Source: CANDOC01 sp965261725
Lineage (GTDB): Bacteria; Pseudomonadota; Gammaproteobacteria; Pseudomonadales; Endozoicomonadaceae
NCBI GenBank assembly: GCA_965261725.1
Contig: CBDHDU010000044.1
Coordinates: forward strand, 1 to 64,000
Direction of reading: 5' to 3'
DNA: 64,000 bases
Below are positions 7,607 through 17,314 of this stretch, piece by piece (position 1 is the stretch's first letter; every line of letters begins with the position of its first letter). The notes under the pieces are model-generated. The model had not been told where the DNA came from, made no database searches, and was given only the letters and a program-made list of their open reading frames with translations. The position numbers and the translations under genes are program-made.

Positions 7607-9331
7607 CTACGCCACCGCCTGCTCAACAATGGCATTCGCCAGATTGAGTCGGGTGGTTTGAGTTTGGTGGATTCGGTCTATCAGATTGTCGCAGAGCGAC
7701 ATAAGATTACCAACTTGCTCTGCAATGCGATCATGCTCTGCCAGTGGCGGAACAGGAACAAGCATTTCTCCAACATCACTCAATCGGAAACTGTTTTTTA
7801 TTCCGCGCTGCGGTGCTTCAAATTGATATCGAGCTAAAGGACTACGCATGAACTCTGGAAAATAACGGCTCTGACATTGATTCATGAACCGAAGAAGGCA
7901 AGTATGCTGATTGATGTATGCTTCCCCAAAATCTTCAGGTATCAAACCTAAGTTTCCAACATCGCCAGTGATAGAAATAAGCAAATCATTTTCTAACAGT
8001 TTAGTTCTAGCTCCTTCACCATCTTCTGGCGGATTAACATAACGAACTGTATTCATCCGGAGCTTATAATCACCCCGAGATAAATTGCCCATTGTCACAA
8101 ATACGGCACCGTCATCAGCGTAATATTGCGCCCAACCTCTAGAGCCCGAGGTGATCAGCTCCGCTATATCCCAAATTCTCACCCACACCCATCCATCAGG
8201 CAACGCAAACGGCTTCTCATCTTCCGCAATCGGCGGCAACGCCTTCTGTTTCTTGATGACCTTCTCTTTAACCAGCCGCGCCTTCTCTGCCGCGATTTTA
8301 TCCAGCAGTACCGATGCAGGTTCATCGTTCGGGTTCTGCGGCACCAGTCGTCCCATCACGGCCAGTTGCAGGATGGTTTGTTTGAGTTGGTCGATACTGT
8401 GGTCGGAGGTGAACAGGGTATCGAAATGGTCTGCGATTCTGCCCCAGTTTTCCGCCGTTTCCTGCGCATTGGTGCTGTCGGTCAGGGTTGCCAGCAGGGT
8501 TTCGACCAGCGTTTGATGGGCGGCAATGCTGTCGGTTTGTTGTTGTTCCAGTTGGTCGCAGAGGGTCATGAGTTCGTTGACTTTGGCGACAATGCGAGCC
8601 TGCTCTTCTAATGGAGGAACTGGAACAACTAGCTTTTCCATACGCTCTTTGGTCATATGAAGCATTGCTATGCCGCTGCCAGAAGCTTTTATTTCCTGTG
8701 TAATAGCTGCCAAATAGTTGTACAGGTAATGTCTTGACAACGATGCTTCATCAAATAAGTCCAGCTTCCAGATATGGTAGTGGTATATCACTTTACCACC
8801 TTCCCATATAAATGGGCCGAAGGAAGCAGACCAAGCATATATCAGGTCACCCGTATCAATGTATTTTTCTGGCTCCAATTCAAGGTCAGAGTAATACCAG
8901 TCATTAGACGTAAACAGATTCCCTACACGAAGAATTGGAATACCTTGATCCAGCATTTCAGGCTTTTTATATGCCCTGCCATTTAATACATTCAGCAAGT
9001 CTCCTAACCTTGCCCAACCCCACCCAACAGGCAACGTAAAGGGCTTTTCATCATCCCCTATCGTCGGCAACGCCTTCTGCTTCTTAATCTTCTTTTCTTT
9101 AACAAGCTGCGCCTTCTCCGCCGCAATCCGCTCCAGCAGCACAGATGCCGGTTCATCTTCCGGGTTCTGCGGCACCAGCTTGCCCCGTACCGCCAGATCG
9201 AGAATCAACTCACGCAGCTTTTTAATGCCGTGCAGGTCGAGTTTACTGCTACTGCCCCGGCCGGATGTGGATTTGGTCGTATGAGCACTGCTCCACAAGT
9301 CGAGATGTTCGGTGACTGCATCCAACATCAT
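7607..9331 (-). CDS. hsdS: Type I RM specificity subunit HsdS (element B)
   Basis: 574 residues. Two target-recognition domains (about residues 100-240 and 385-530) are each preceded by a near-duplicate conserved block (KLRELILDLAVRGKLVPQNP... and LKQTILQLAVMGRLVPQNP...) and followed by a helix with PPLEEQARI or PPLAEHDRI, the classical HsdS layout. It determines the DNA sequence that HsdM methylates and HsdR cuts. Its start overlaps the hsdM stop (coordinates meet at 9331). Compared with the HsdS of element C the conserved blocks are almost identical, while both recognition domains differ, so the two loci should recognise different bipartite sites. Confidence 0.9.
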   Translation of the reverse strand: MMLDAVTEHLDLWSSAHTTKSTSGRGSSSKLDLHGIKKLRELILDLAVRGKLVPQNPEDEPASVLLERIAAEKAQLVKEKKIKKQKALPTIGDDEKPFTLPVGWGWARLGDLLNVLNGRAYKKPEMLDQGIPILRVGNLFTSNDWYYSDLELEPEKYIDTGDLIYAWSASFGPFIWEGGKVIYHYHIWKLDLFDEASLSRHYLYNYLAAITQEIKASGSGIAMLHMTKERMEKLVVPVPPLEEQARIVAKVNELMTLCDQLEQQQTDSIAAHQTLVETLLATLTDSTNAQETAENWGRIADHFDTLFTSDHSIDQLKQTILQLAVMGRLVPQNPNDEPASVLLDKIAAEKARLVKEKVIKKQKALPPIAEDEKPFALPDGWVWVRIWDIAELITSGSRGWAQYYADDGAVFVTMGNLSRGDYKLRMNTVRYVNPPEDGEGARTKLLENDLLISITGDVGNLGLIPEDFGEAYINQHTCLLRFMNQCQSRYFPEFMRSPLARYQFEAPQRGIKNSFRLSDVGEMLVPVPPLAEHDRIAEQVGNLMSLCDNLIDRIHQTQTTRLNLANAIVEQAVA

Positions 9332-10806
9332 TACTCCTCCGCACCGTCTTTCAAGGCATTCGCCAGAATACCTTTCAACTGATCCCGAATCGCCTGCATT
9401 GCCTGCTGCTGTTCGCTGTACTGCGTTAGCAGCTCATCCGGGTCATGGCTGACCTGTTCGCCGATATGGGGGTTTTTGATATCAAGGTTGTAGTTGCGAC
9501 CTTTGATCTCATCAATGCTGACTTTCCATGCCTGTTCGTTCTGCTCCCGGCTGGCAAACCCATCCGCTTCAGTGCCCCACCACTGCATTTCAGTTTCAAA
9601 CTCACTGAAGCGCATCGGGCGGGTTTTGCTGTAGTTTTTGTAACCTTCCGGATACGGATGTTCGTAGTACCAGACGTGTTCTGTCGGCTGTCCTTTGGTA
9701 AAGAACAACAGGTTAGTTTTAATGCCGGTATACGGGTTAAATACGCCGTTAGGCAGCCGGACAATGGTGTGCAGGTTGCAGTCGGTCAGCAGCTTCTCTT
9801 TCAGCCTTGTTTTCATGCCTTCGCCAAACAGAAACCCATCAGGCAGTACCACCGCTGCACGACCACCGACTTTCAGCAGATGGATAAACAATGTCATAAA
9901 CAGGTCGGCGGTTTCACGGGTACGGAAAGCGGTCGGGAAGTTGGTTTCAATACCATCTTCTTCCATGCCGCCAAACGGCGGATTGGCAACGATTACATCA
10001 ACCCGCTCTTTCGGCCCCCAGCTGATCAACGGTCGCGACAGGGTGTTGTCGTGACGAATCTGACTCGGTACTTCGATACCGTGCAGAATCATATTGGTGG
10101 TTGCCAGCAGGTGCGGCAGAGGTTTCTTTTCAACGCCGTGAATACTTGCCTGTAACTGCTGCTCGTCAACCGCCGTTTTCACGTACCGTTCACGCTTGTG
10201 TTCAATGGTGCAGGTCAGGAATCCACCGGTACCACAGGCCGGGTCCATTACCGACTCGTCCAACTTCGGATCAACCCGGTTCACCATAAATTCTGTCACT
10301 GCGCGGGGTGTATAGAACTCACCTGCATTACCGGCACTTTGTAGGTCTTTCAGTATCTGTTCATACATATCACCGAAAGCATGGCGTTCCTGTGCCTTGT
10401 TGAAGTCTACGCCGTCCTGAATTTTGTTAATGACCTGACGAATCAGCTGGCCGGACTTCATGTAGTTGTAAGCATCCTTGAAGACGTTGCGGATCACATA
10501 CGCCCGCTGATCGTCACCTTTGGCTTGCAGTTCCTGTAACTCCGGAAACAGCTCGTTGTCGATAAACTGCTTCAGTTCGTCGCCGGTAATACCTTCCGGG
10601 TCAGCCGCCCAGTTCTGCCAGCGCAGTGCTTCGGGAATGGGTGATTCATAGTCATCATCAAACAGTTCCCACTCCTGCTCACGGTCATCGAATATTTTCA
10701 GGAATAGCATCCAGACTAACTGACCGATACGCTGGGCATCGCCGTCTACGCCAACATCCTTGCGCATGATGTCCTGAATGGATTTGATGGTTGAACCGAT
10801 GGGCAT
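9331..10806 (-). CDS. hsdM: Type I RM methyltransferase subunit HsdM (element B)
   Basis: 491 residues. N-terminal helical HsdM domain, then the N6-adenine methyltransferase core with the SAM-binding motif DPACGTGGF (188-196) and catalytic NPPF (275-278). It works with HsdS as the modification methylase and with HsdR as the restriction complex. hsdR lies upstream with an 82-base gap, and hsdS follows in overlap. The copy at 25884-27587 is almost identical for most of its length but has a 76-residue insertion near the C-terminus that is absent here. Confidence 0.92.
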   Translation of the reverse strand: MPIGSTIKSIQDIMRKDVGVDGDAQRIGQLVWMLFLKIFDDREQEWELFDDDYESPIPEALRWQNWAADPEGITGDELKQFIDNELFPELQELQAKGDDQRAYVIRNVFKDAYNYMKSGQLIRQVINKIQDGVDFNKAQERHAFGDMYEQILKDLQSAGNAGEFYTPRAVTEFMVNRVDPKLDESVMDPACGTGGFLTCTIEHKRERYVKTAVDEQQLQASIHGVEKKPLPHLLATTNMILHGIEVPSQIRHDNTLSRPLISWGPKERVDVIVANPPFGGMEEDGIETNFPTAFRTRETADLFMTLFIHLLKVGGRAAVVLPDGFLFGEGMKTRLKEKLLTDCNLHTIVRLPNGVFNPYTGIKTNLLFFTKGQPTEHVWYYEHPYPEGYKNYSKTRPMRFSEFETEMQWWGTEADGFASREQNEQAWKVSIDEIKGRNYNLDIKNPHIGEQVSHDPDELLTQYSEQQQAMQAIRDQLKGILANALKDGAEE

Positions 10807-10888
10807 GGGTATTCCTTCACTTGCTCTGTAAATCAGGCAACCGGGTTCAGGTTCCGGTCGCCGGGCGAGGGGTTAGCGGGTGATGATA

Positions 10889-13282
10889 TCAGGCTGAATC
10901 CGATAATGAGTAAAGCTGATCTTCCAGTTGCTGCACAGCTTGCAGGTAACCTTTCTTGCCACCAAAGGCACGAATCAGTTCTGTTGGCGCACCGATTTGC
11001 GAGAACGGGTCGAGCTTCAGTATTTTCACGTCCTCGATATGCTCTACGCCAGTGTCCGCATACTTGTCCAGCAGCGCCTCCAGTACCTGCCGTGCGGCAC
11101 CTTCATATTTGGTAAAGTAATTGCGTTTCTTGACGTTCTCTGCCCGCTCTCGGCGCGACAGTGGCGGCTGGTCGAAGACAATGTGGCAGATCAGGTCGAA
11201 GGCATCCATTTCATAACCGAGTTTCTGGGTGACTCTGGCTTGCAGCTCATCCCAAAACACACCCTGCTCCGCCAGCTCATCAATGATGGCTTTCTTCTGG
11301 TCAGCGTCAGACCATTTTCGCAGGAAGTCATCCATGCTGGCGAACTGCTTTTTAACACAGGTCTGGGTGTAGTCTTTCAGTGATTCGGTGATTAGCTTAC
11401 CGTCGGGGCCGAGAAACTGTACCCGCTCAGCCATGACAGCAACCTTTTCGCCCTTCACATAGAACTTTACCGGGGGCTCACCTTCCCCTTCGCCCTCTCC
11501 GCCTTCCGGCCATTCCGGGTCACCCAGTATGTCTTCGCCTTCGCCGCTACCTTCACCGCCCGGATTGCCCGGTTCGTCTTCAGGTGGGTCAGTGGGGTCT
11601 TCCGGCTTGGGTTCGTAAATCTGTACCGGGTCACCATCAAAGTCCGGATCGGCAAACAGTTCAGTTGCCTTTTTAAAGTCCATGATGGTGAACCAGTGTT
11701 TGTCGTAATCTTCGTCGATGCGGGTGCCTCGGCCAATGATCTGTTTAAACTCGGTCATGGACTGAATACGCTGATCCAGCACGACGAGTTTGCAGGTTTT
11801 GGCATCAACACCGGTCGTCATCAGCTTACTGGTTGTGGCAATGACCGGGTAGCGGGATTCGGGGTTGATGAAGTTATCCAGCTCCGCCTTGCCTTCGTCG
11901 TTGTCGCCGGTAATCCGCATCACGTACTTTCGGTTCTCTTTCACCTTGTCCGGATTGAGGTTGATCAGTGCCTTGCGCATCCGTTCGGCGTGATCGATGT
12001 CGTTACAGAAAACGATGGTCTTTTGATATTCGCCGGTCTTCTGCAAAAACTCGGTGACCTTCATGGCAACCAGTTGGGTGCGTTCATCGAAGACAATGTT
12101 TTTGTCGATGTCTTTCTGGTTGTATATCCGGTCTTCAATCAGGTTGCCGTATTTGTCCTTTTGACCTGCTTTTGGTCGCCACCCTTTCAGGTCGATATCA
12201 AAGTCGATCCGCACGACCTTGTACGGTGCCAGAAAGCCGTCATCAATGCCCTGCTTCAATGAATAGGTGTAGACCGGTTCACCAAAGTATTCGATGTTGC
12301 TGGCTTCTTTGGTCTCCTTCGGTGTCGCGGTCATACCGACATGGGTTGCGCTGGAAAAGTATTCCAGTATTTCCCGCCATGCGGAATCTTCCCTGGCACT
12401 GCCCCGGTGACATTCGTCAATCACGATCAGGTCAAAAAAGTCCGGACTGAACTGCTTGTAGATATTCCGTTCTTCTTCGTTGCCGGTGACCGCCTGATAC
12501 AGCGACAGATACACTTCATACGACTTGTTCACCTGCCGCTTGGTGATTTTGGTCATGGCAGAACCGAACGGTTTGAAGTCGTTATTCTTGGTCTGGTCTA
12601 CCAGTATGTTGCGGTCGGCCAGAAACAGGATGCGTTTCTTCTGCCGCGATTTCCACAAACGCCAGATGATCTGAAACGCGGTATAGGTTTTGCCGGTGCC
12701 GGTTGCCATAACGAGCAGGATACGATTCTGACCTCTGGCGACGGCTTCGACAGTGCGGTTGATGGCATTAGTCTGATAATAACGCGGTGTACGACCTGAG
12801 CCGTCATCAAAATAAGGTGACTCAACCGTCGTCAGCGCCGTGCCGGTATACCCTTTCCACTGACAGTACCGTTGCCACAGTTCGTCCGGTGACGGGAACT
12901 CGTCCAATGTCAGCTCGGTTTCAAGCTGTGTACCGATACCAGTGCGGTCATGGAAGATAAAACCATCGCCATTGCTCGAAAAGACAAACGGTACGTCCAG
13001 CGCATCGGCATACGCCTGCGCCTGTTGCATACCCGCACCGATGCTGTGCTTGTTATCTTTGGCTTCAATAACAGCGAGTGGCTGGTTTTTCTGATGGTAT
13101 AGAATGTAATCCGCCCGCCGCTTCTTACCCCGGCTGTGCAGCTTGCCGCGAACGATGATCCGACCGGCTGTGAAGGTCACTTCTTCACGTACCTGCGTCT
13201 GGATATCCCACCCCGCCTTTTCTATCGCCGGGGTAATAAACTTGGTGCAGATATCGCGTTCGCTTAACTGCTTTTTATTCAT
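10889..13282 (-). CDS. hsdR: Type I RM restriction subunit HsdR (element B)
   Basis: 797 residues, the short size of EcoEI-like (type IB) R subunits. The N-terminal PD-(D/E)xK nuclease motif is visible (D58, then E73-A-K75), followed by the SF2 translocase with Walker A ATGTGKT (about 193-199) and DECH (289-292), then a motif-VI region QIIGRGTRID. A Gly/Glu/Pro-rich acidic linker (around residues 575-605) joins the C-terminal HsdM-binding region. It is the only intact R subunit in the window, as the homologue in element C is broken, and could in principle serve both HsdM/HsdS pairs. The last third of the gene is nearly identical at DNA level to the element C copy, whereas the middle differs at many third positions. 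Confidence 0.92.
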   Translation of the reverse strand: MNKKQLSERDICTKFITPAIEKAGWDIQTQVREEVTFTAGRIIVRGKLHSRGKKRRADYILYHQKNQPLAVIEAKDNKHSIGAGMQQAQAYADALDVPFVFSSNGDGFIFHDRTGIGTQLETELTLDEFPSPDELWQRYCQWKGYTGTALTTVESPYFDDGSGRTPRYYQTNAINRTVEAVARGQNRILLVMATGTGKTYTAFQIIWRLWKSRQKKRILFLADRNILVDQTKNNDFKPFGSAMTKITKRQVNKSYEVYLSLYQAVTGNEEERNIYKQFSPDFFDLIVIDECHRGSAREDSAWREILEYFSSATHVGMTATPKETKEASNIEYFGEPVYTYSLKQGIDDGFLAPYKVVRIDFDIDLKGWRPKAGQKDKYGNLIEDRIYNQKDIDKNIVFDERTQLVAMKVTEFLQKTGEYQKTIVFCNDIDHAERMRKALINLNPDKVKENRKYVMRITGDNDEGKAELDNFINPESRYPVIATTSKLMTTGVDAKTCKLVVLDQRIQSMTEFKQIIGRGTRIDEDYDKHWFTIMDFKKATELFADPDFDGDPVQIYEPKPEDPTDPPEDEPGNPGGEGSGEGEDILGDPEWPEGGEGEGEGEPPVKFYVKGEKVAVMAERVQFLGPDGKLITESLKDYTQTCVKKQFASMDDFLRKWSDADQKKAIIDELAEQGVFWDELQARVTQKLGYEMDAFDLICHIVFDQPPLSRRERAENVKKRNYFTKYEGAARQVLEALLDKYADTGVEHIEDVKILKLDPFSQIGAPTELIRAFGGKKGYLQAVQQLEDQLYSLSDSA

Positions 13283-13475
13283 GCTTTCAGGCTCCCATAC
13301 AGTCGTACTGCGAGCCTGTGAACCGGTTTCAGTTGTTTGGGTGACGGTTCAGGCTGGGCACAGTGTTGGGGATTGTATCAAGTCTGGTAGGCAAGTTGTT
13401 AAGCCCGTTACCGATATTCGCCGCCTCGCCGTTTACCTATAGGCAAGTGGCGAAACGGCGAAGACCTACCCAACT

Positions 13476-14591
13476 TTACCCGATAACAACAGGCATCAAA
13501 CCTTTTTCTGTATCCTCCAGCAGTCCATCACCCACCAGCTTGTTTATCCAGTTGGAAAATTTATTTATATTCAACCCCTGAGCTTTCAGATCGTCCCTGA
13601 TAACCGCCCTTACTGTCGATTCGTTCTTCGCAACCCGGCTCCTGACAGCCTGCAAAAGAATCTCATGATTAGCTGACAGCCTTACTTGGGTAGTTTCAAC
13701 AAACTGCTTGTCTGTATCAACCAGCACCCCGCTGACGATTTCCCTTCCATGATGATCTTTCTTGCCCAGCCCGATGATTTTAAGTTCGAAGGTTTTCGGT
13801 TCAGGGCTTTCAGCATCTTTCATTTTGGTGTTTTTCACACGAACCAACATGCTATCGTCTTGCCGGGTAAGCTGGTATTCAGCATCAAGCGCTGCCTTCA
13901 ATGCAGAAGAGCCTCGTCCTCGCCCGTTAGCCGCATGCCCGGTGTGATGAACAACCAGCACAGTACAGCCCCACAGTTGCCGAATAGCATCCACATTGGA
14001 CACAAACAGATTCATGTCTTTGGTGTCATTTTCATTACCACCGCCGAAATTGCGAGCAAGGGTATCAATCACAATCAACGCCGGTTTGACTTCGTTTTGT
14101 TGAATGATTTCAGTCATCAGGGCTATCAGCTCACCCACACTGCTCGTTTTCAACAAATCTGAAGCGCCGCTGCTCAAATAAAGCGGATGTTTCTGTGTGC
14201 CTACACCACGCTCTATTTCCCATGCCCGAAACCTTTTCTTCAGTCCGGCCATGCCTTCTCCGGCAATGTAAAACACAGCACCTTGTTTTACTTGATGACC
14301 ATGCCACGGCGTACCCGTAGCGATACTGGCAGCGATATCAACCGCAAAGAACGATTTATAGCTGGCAGGCGGTGCAAAGCATAACGCCAGCGTATCTGCT
14401 TCAATAAAACCATCTATGAGCCAGTCTGTCGGTTCAATGTTTTGGGTTAACTCACCAACAGGATGAAAGCAGAGCTTGGGTTTCAACGACTGCAACAATG
14501 CTGGATCACACTGTTTTTCTCCTTGCCGCAGTATTTCCGTGGAGCGCTTCGTATCAACGACATTAACGTCGTTGTTGTTACTCAACCGCAT
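13476..14591 (-). CDS. RepA-like hexameric helicase/ATPase (AAA_25 type)
   Basis: 371 residues from the ATG at 14591, chosen because GGAGG stands 5 bases before it; an upstream in-frame extension has no comparable site. RecA-like fold with a P-loop-type segment CFAPPASYKSFFAVD, then FYIAGEG, a LIVIDTLARNF Walker B region and VLVVHHTGH. This is the RepA/KaiC-like group found in plasmids and P4-like islands, where it loads with the primase for element replication. The start overlaps the primase stop by 14 bases, so the pair is translationally coupled. The C-terminal 70 residues form a winged-helix-like segment. Confidence 0.75.
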   Translation of the reverse strand: MRLSNNNDVNVVDTKRSTEILRQGEKQCDPALLQSLKPKLCFHPVGELTQNIEPTDWLIDGFIEADTLALCFAPPASYKSFFAVDIAASIATGTPWHGHQVKQGAVFYIAGEGMAGLKKRFRAWEIERGVGTQKHPLYLSSGASDLLKTSSVGELIALMTEIIQQNEVKPALIVIDTLARNFGGGNENDTKDMNLFVSNVDAIRQLWGCTVLVVHHTGHAANGRGRGSSALKAALDAEYQLTRQDDSMLVRVKNTKMKDAESPEPKTFELKIIGLGKKDHHGREIVSGVLVDTDKQFVETTQVRLSANHEILLQAVRSRVAKNESTVRAVIRDDLKAQGLNINKFSNWINKLVGDGLLEDTEKGLMPVVIG

Positions 14592-15555
14592 CGCGTCCTC
14601 CATTAGCAAGGTAATAGTCAGAAAAGTCAGCACCCTTATCACAGCCGGGTATTACTGGTGGAACAATGACAACAGCCCCGATTGCTTCTGCCGCTTTGAC
14701 TGCCTCCGTCAAGCCGGGGTTGTTGGGCAGGTGAGTGTCGTTATCGGCGGCTATAAAGTGGTCACTGTCCGGGTTTTGTTCTTTGGCGATCTTCGCAACT
14801 TCAGCAAGATTCCCCTTCCCCATCGCGGCATAGACGCGCACCGCTTTGTTTTCCAGCAAGTAGATGCTGGCCGCCGTTGACCAGCTTTCGCACGTGCATA
14901 CTTTCTGGCATTTATCACCGAAACGATGATATATCCCTTTACGAAGTCCACCCTTCAACGACAGTTTTTTGCCTTCCGGGGTAATACGTTCCAGATTGAC
15001 CAGTCGGTGACCACGACAATACAGGGGTATCAGTAACGCACTCTGATCCTGTTTCAGGCCGAACGTCGGGAGCTGCTTGCGAGCAAGATATGGATATTGA
15101 GGGCTGGCAGATGTTGCTTTTGCAAGCCTGTCTGGTATCGAAGCCGCTACTTCTTCCTGCTTCCTGCTTTTCTGTAACGCTTCCTCAGCCAGCCGTTCCT
15201 CACTGTACCGTTTCCGAGCGGCTGCTCTGGCAGCAATACGGGCATGCCCCAATGGGTTTATTACCTGATACTCAGAATCTACGCCCAAATGGCGTGCGAC
15301 TATCTGGACAGCATCCGAAAAGTTACAACTCTGAATAGCCATCAGCATTTTAAAGCCATCTCCTGCACCACAACCACGGCAAAGGTAATAGCCATCATCC
15401 GGACTTTTGAACTCATACCTGTCATGTCCACCACAATGCGGACATGGCATGCCTCGTTTGGTTGGTGTGGTTTCTTTTTCGGACAGCCCACAGATGGCAC
15501 GAAGAACATTGTCCCACTGCCCGAACGCTGCCTGTTTCACATAATCTGAAAACAT
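14578..15555 (-). CDS. P4-type primase with zinc ribbon and Toprim domain
   Basis: About 325 residues from the ATG at 15555 (MFSDYVKQAAFGQW); a longer frame reaches back to 15600 without a better ribosome site. The N-terminal zinc ribbon CPHCGGHDRY ... YLCRGCGAGDG matches the DnaG/P4-alpha primase zinc domain. The C-terminal half has a Toprim-like fold (CESWSTAASIYLL, then FIAADNDTH with the acidic pair and KGADFSDYY). It makes RNA primers for element replication together with the ATPase downstream. Confidence 0.8.
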   Translation of the reverse strand: MFSDYVKQAAFGQWDNVLRAICGLSEKETTPTKRGMPCPHCGGHDRYEFKSPDDGYYLCRGCGAGDGFKMLMAIQSCNFSDAVQIVARHLGVDSEYQVINPLGHARIAARAAARKRYSEERLAEEALQKSRKQEEVAASIPDRLAKATSASPQYPYLARKQLPTFGLKQDQSALLIPLYCRGHRLVNLERITPEGKKLSLKGGLRKGIYHRFGDKCQKVCTCESWSTAASIYLLENKAVRVYAAMGKGNLAEVAKIAKEQNPDSDHFIAADNDTHLPNNPGLTEAVKAAEAIGAVVIVPPVIPGCDKGADFSDYYLANGGRDAVE

Positions 15556-15606
15556 TGTTTTTATTATCAACCTCAGTCCATTCAGCGCGTAGCAAACCAA
15601 CAGCTA

Positions 15607-15780
15607 GGCTGTGTTGCCGACAATAGTTGGCGTACTAACGCACCAATCACAGGTTTTCCGATGGGACTTATGATTAGCAGAAGTTACAAAAATTATGTAA
15701 TGCCCACGAGTCATAGGCTTATCCAGAAATGCAGGAAATATAGGGGTTGTAGCCCTTCAACTATCGCCGACAACACAGCC
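15607..15780. mobile_element. 174-bp MITE, family 1, copy 1
   Basis: Non-coding element with imperfect terminal inverted repeats of about 24 bp (GGCTGTGTTGCCGAC at the left, the complement GGCTGTGTTGTCGGC at the right) and a perfect 9-bp target duplication CAACAGCTA (15598-15606 and 15781-15789). A second 174-bp copy lies inverted at 41653-41826 with its own 9-bp duplication. No transposase inside, so it must be mobilised in trans. Confidence 0.9.
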
Positions 15781-15879
15781 CAACAGCTACCTGATAAGCG
15801 ACGCATAAAAAACGGTTTGACTTGAGAAAAGCCGATCAGTAACCGGCTTAATGGATACTTGGCTGTTTCCGGCCTGATG

Positions 15880-16101
15880 CTACGGGACTTGAAGCTGAGT
15901 CCGGCTTTCAATGAACGCCAGCACGTCGCTCCAGCGATACCTTACCCAGCGTCCGACTTTGACATAAGGAAGCTTGTACCGGCCTGTGCTGCGCCATACG
16001 GAGAGTGTGCCTTCGGTGACGGTCAGTGCTCTGGCGGTTTGTTTGGGTGTGAGCAGGTCATCCAGGTGATAACCGTTTGCAGACGAGATAACTTCCGACA
16101 A
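15880..16101 (-). CDS. AlpA/excisionase-like regulator of element B
   Basis: 73 residues: LLTPKQTARALTVTEGTLSVW followed by KLPYVKVGRWVRYRWSDVLAFIE is an HTH_17/AlpA-type winged helix-turn-helix. Proteins of this group activate the integrase or excise P4-like islands. It lies between the integrase side genes and the replication module on the same strand. Confidence 0.75.
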   Translation of the reverse strand: MSEVISSANGYHLDDLLTPKQTARALTVTEGTLSVWRSTGRYKLPYVKVGRWVRYRWSDVLAFIESRTQLQVP

Positions 16102-16224
16102 TCTGGCAGGTATTTCCAGTACTTTCCATAGTATCCCCCGTTAAGGATTAACCAGCTTGGTTTTTGTTCGTTAACGAGGGTTAGTATGGGGAGATGATTT
16201 TTTGATTTGCAGTGCGCCTGCTTA

Positions 16225-17193
16225 CTAAAGCAGTGTTTCTTCTTGCAGGCACAGTGTTTCTTCTTTTGCCTTTTTTGTTTTCACATGCTCCCTGATCCAC
16301 TTCTTCACAGTCTCAACCTCATTGCTCTGTGTTAGTGGTGGTACTTCATTGTTTTCAATAGCCCAAGCCCGAATCTGAGGGGCTATTTTTCTGGCAGCTT
16401 CGGCTTGTGATTGAAACTTGCTCTGCTTGTACAATGTAATAGCCATTTCCCTATATCTATAGTTACGCTCATGCCTTCTGTTAGCTGCTTTCGATGCTCT
16501 CGATTTAAGTATGTTCTTTTCTAGCTCTTGTTTGACAGCTTTTTCACGTTCGTCCTGATACATGAACGCTTTAGATAACACTCCATCCAATAATAAATCT
16601 GAGGCTTTAAGCAAAAAGGAACTAGCAACCAGCATGTCTTCATGTTGCTCCTGTTGTGTAGCTTGAAAAAAATCGACTTCCCTGCGCGTAAATTCACGGG
16701 TTTCTGGATTAAAATCCAGCCTTTTAACGCTGGTTAAATTATTGAGCGCATACCATGTTTCAAGGTATGCCAGAGCTGCAAACCCTTCAGTTTGCGAATA
16801 CCACATAAACCCCTCTACCTCAGGGCAAAGGGGCATTGTTTGCTCAACAATCCATTGATCATCCAGCCCAGCAAAAAACAAATCGAGTCCAGACGGTTTT
16901 TCGCCTATCTTCTCTAATGCTTTGAAACGATCAACTTCAACACTCGGAACCAGAAATTTTTTTTCAAAGGAAGGGATTTTCAATTCACAGAACTCCCTGT
17001 CTTTGCCGAATTCAACTTCAGTCAATTTGGCTAATAAGCAACGCTTATCGCTGATCCAACTAATGATTGCTTTATATTTATGCTGTAATTCTTCTTCCCC
17101 GCCAGACTGTACGTTAAGTAAATTCTTGATGATTCTCATGTATCTTTGAGCACGAGATATCAAGTTTTCACGCTGATTTTCTACATAAGCCAT
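16225..17193 (-). CDS. Hypothetical protein, element B
   Basis: About 322 residues from the ATG at 17193 (MAYVENQRENL), preferred because GGGGG lies 6 bases upstream; the frame extends to 17220. Soluble, with long charged helical segments (around 215-260, rich in K/E/R) that may form a coiled coil. No recognised domain. Neighbour of the integrase, as is common for accessory genes of P4-like elements. Confidence 0.5.
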   Translation of the reverse strand: MAYVENQRENLISRAQRYMRIIKNLLNVQSGGEEELQHKYKAIISWISDKRCLLAKLTEVEFGKDREFCELKIPSFEKKFLVPSVEVDRFKALEKIGEKPSGLDLFFAGLDDQWIVEQTMPLCPEVEGFMWYSQTEGFAALAYLETWYALNNLTSVKRLDFNPETREFTRREVDFFQATQQEQHEDMLVASSFLLKASDLLLDGVLSKAFMYQDEREKAVKQELEKNILKSRASKAANRRHERNYRYREMAITLYKQSKFQSQAEAARKIAPQIRAWAIENNEVPPLTQSNEVETVKKWIREHVKTKKAKEETLCLQEETLL

Positions 17194-17314
17194 CACTACC
17201 CCCAGCAATCCCACAATCAAGCAGCCAAACAGGGCGGGTGGGTTATCCGCCTTTTCGGGAGCGCCCTAGTCCAGCCGAATTTTCATCGGCAAGCCTCTCT
17301 GTACTGGCTCACCT

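Noticed and set aside
9445..10155. Plus-strand frames antisense to hsdM (and likewise at 26476-26936, 11696-12262, 28477-29043)
   Set aside because: Shadow frames of strongly coding minus-strand genes, with low-complexity translations and no ribosome sites.
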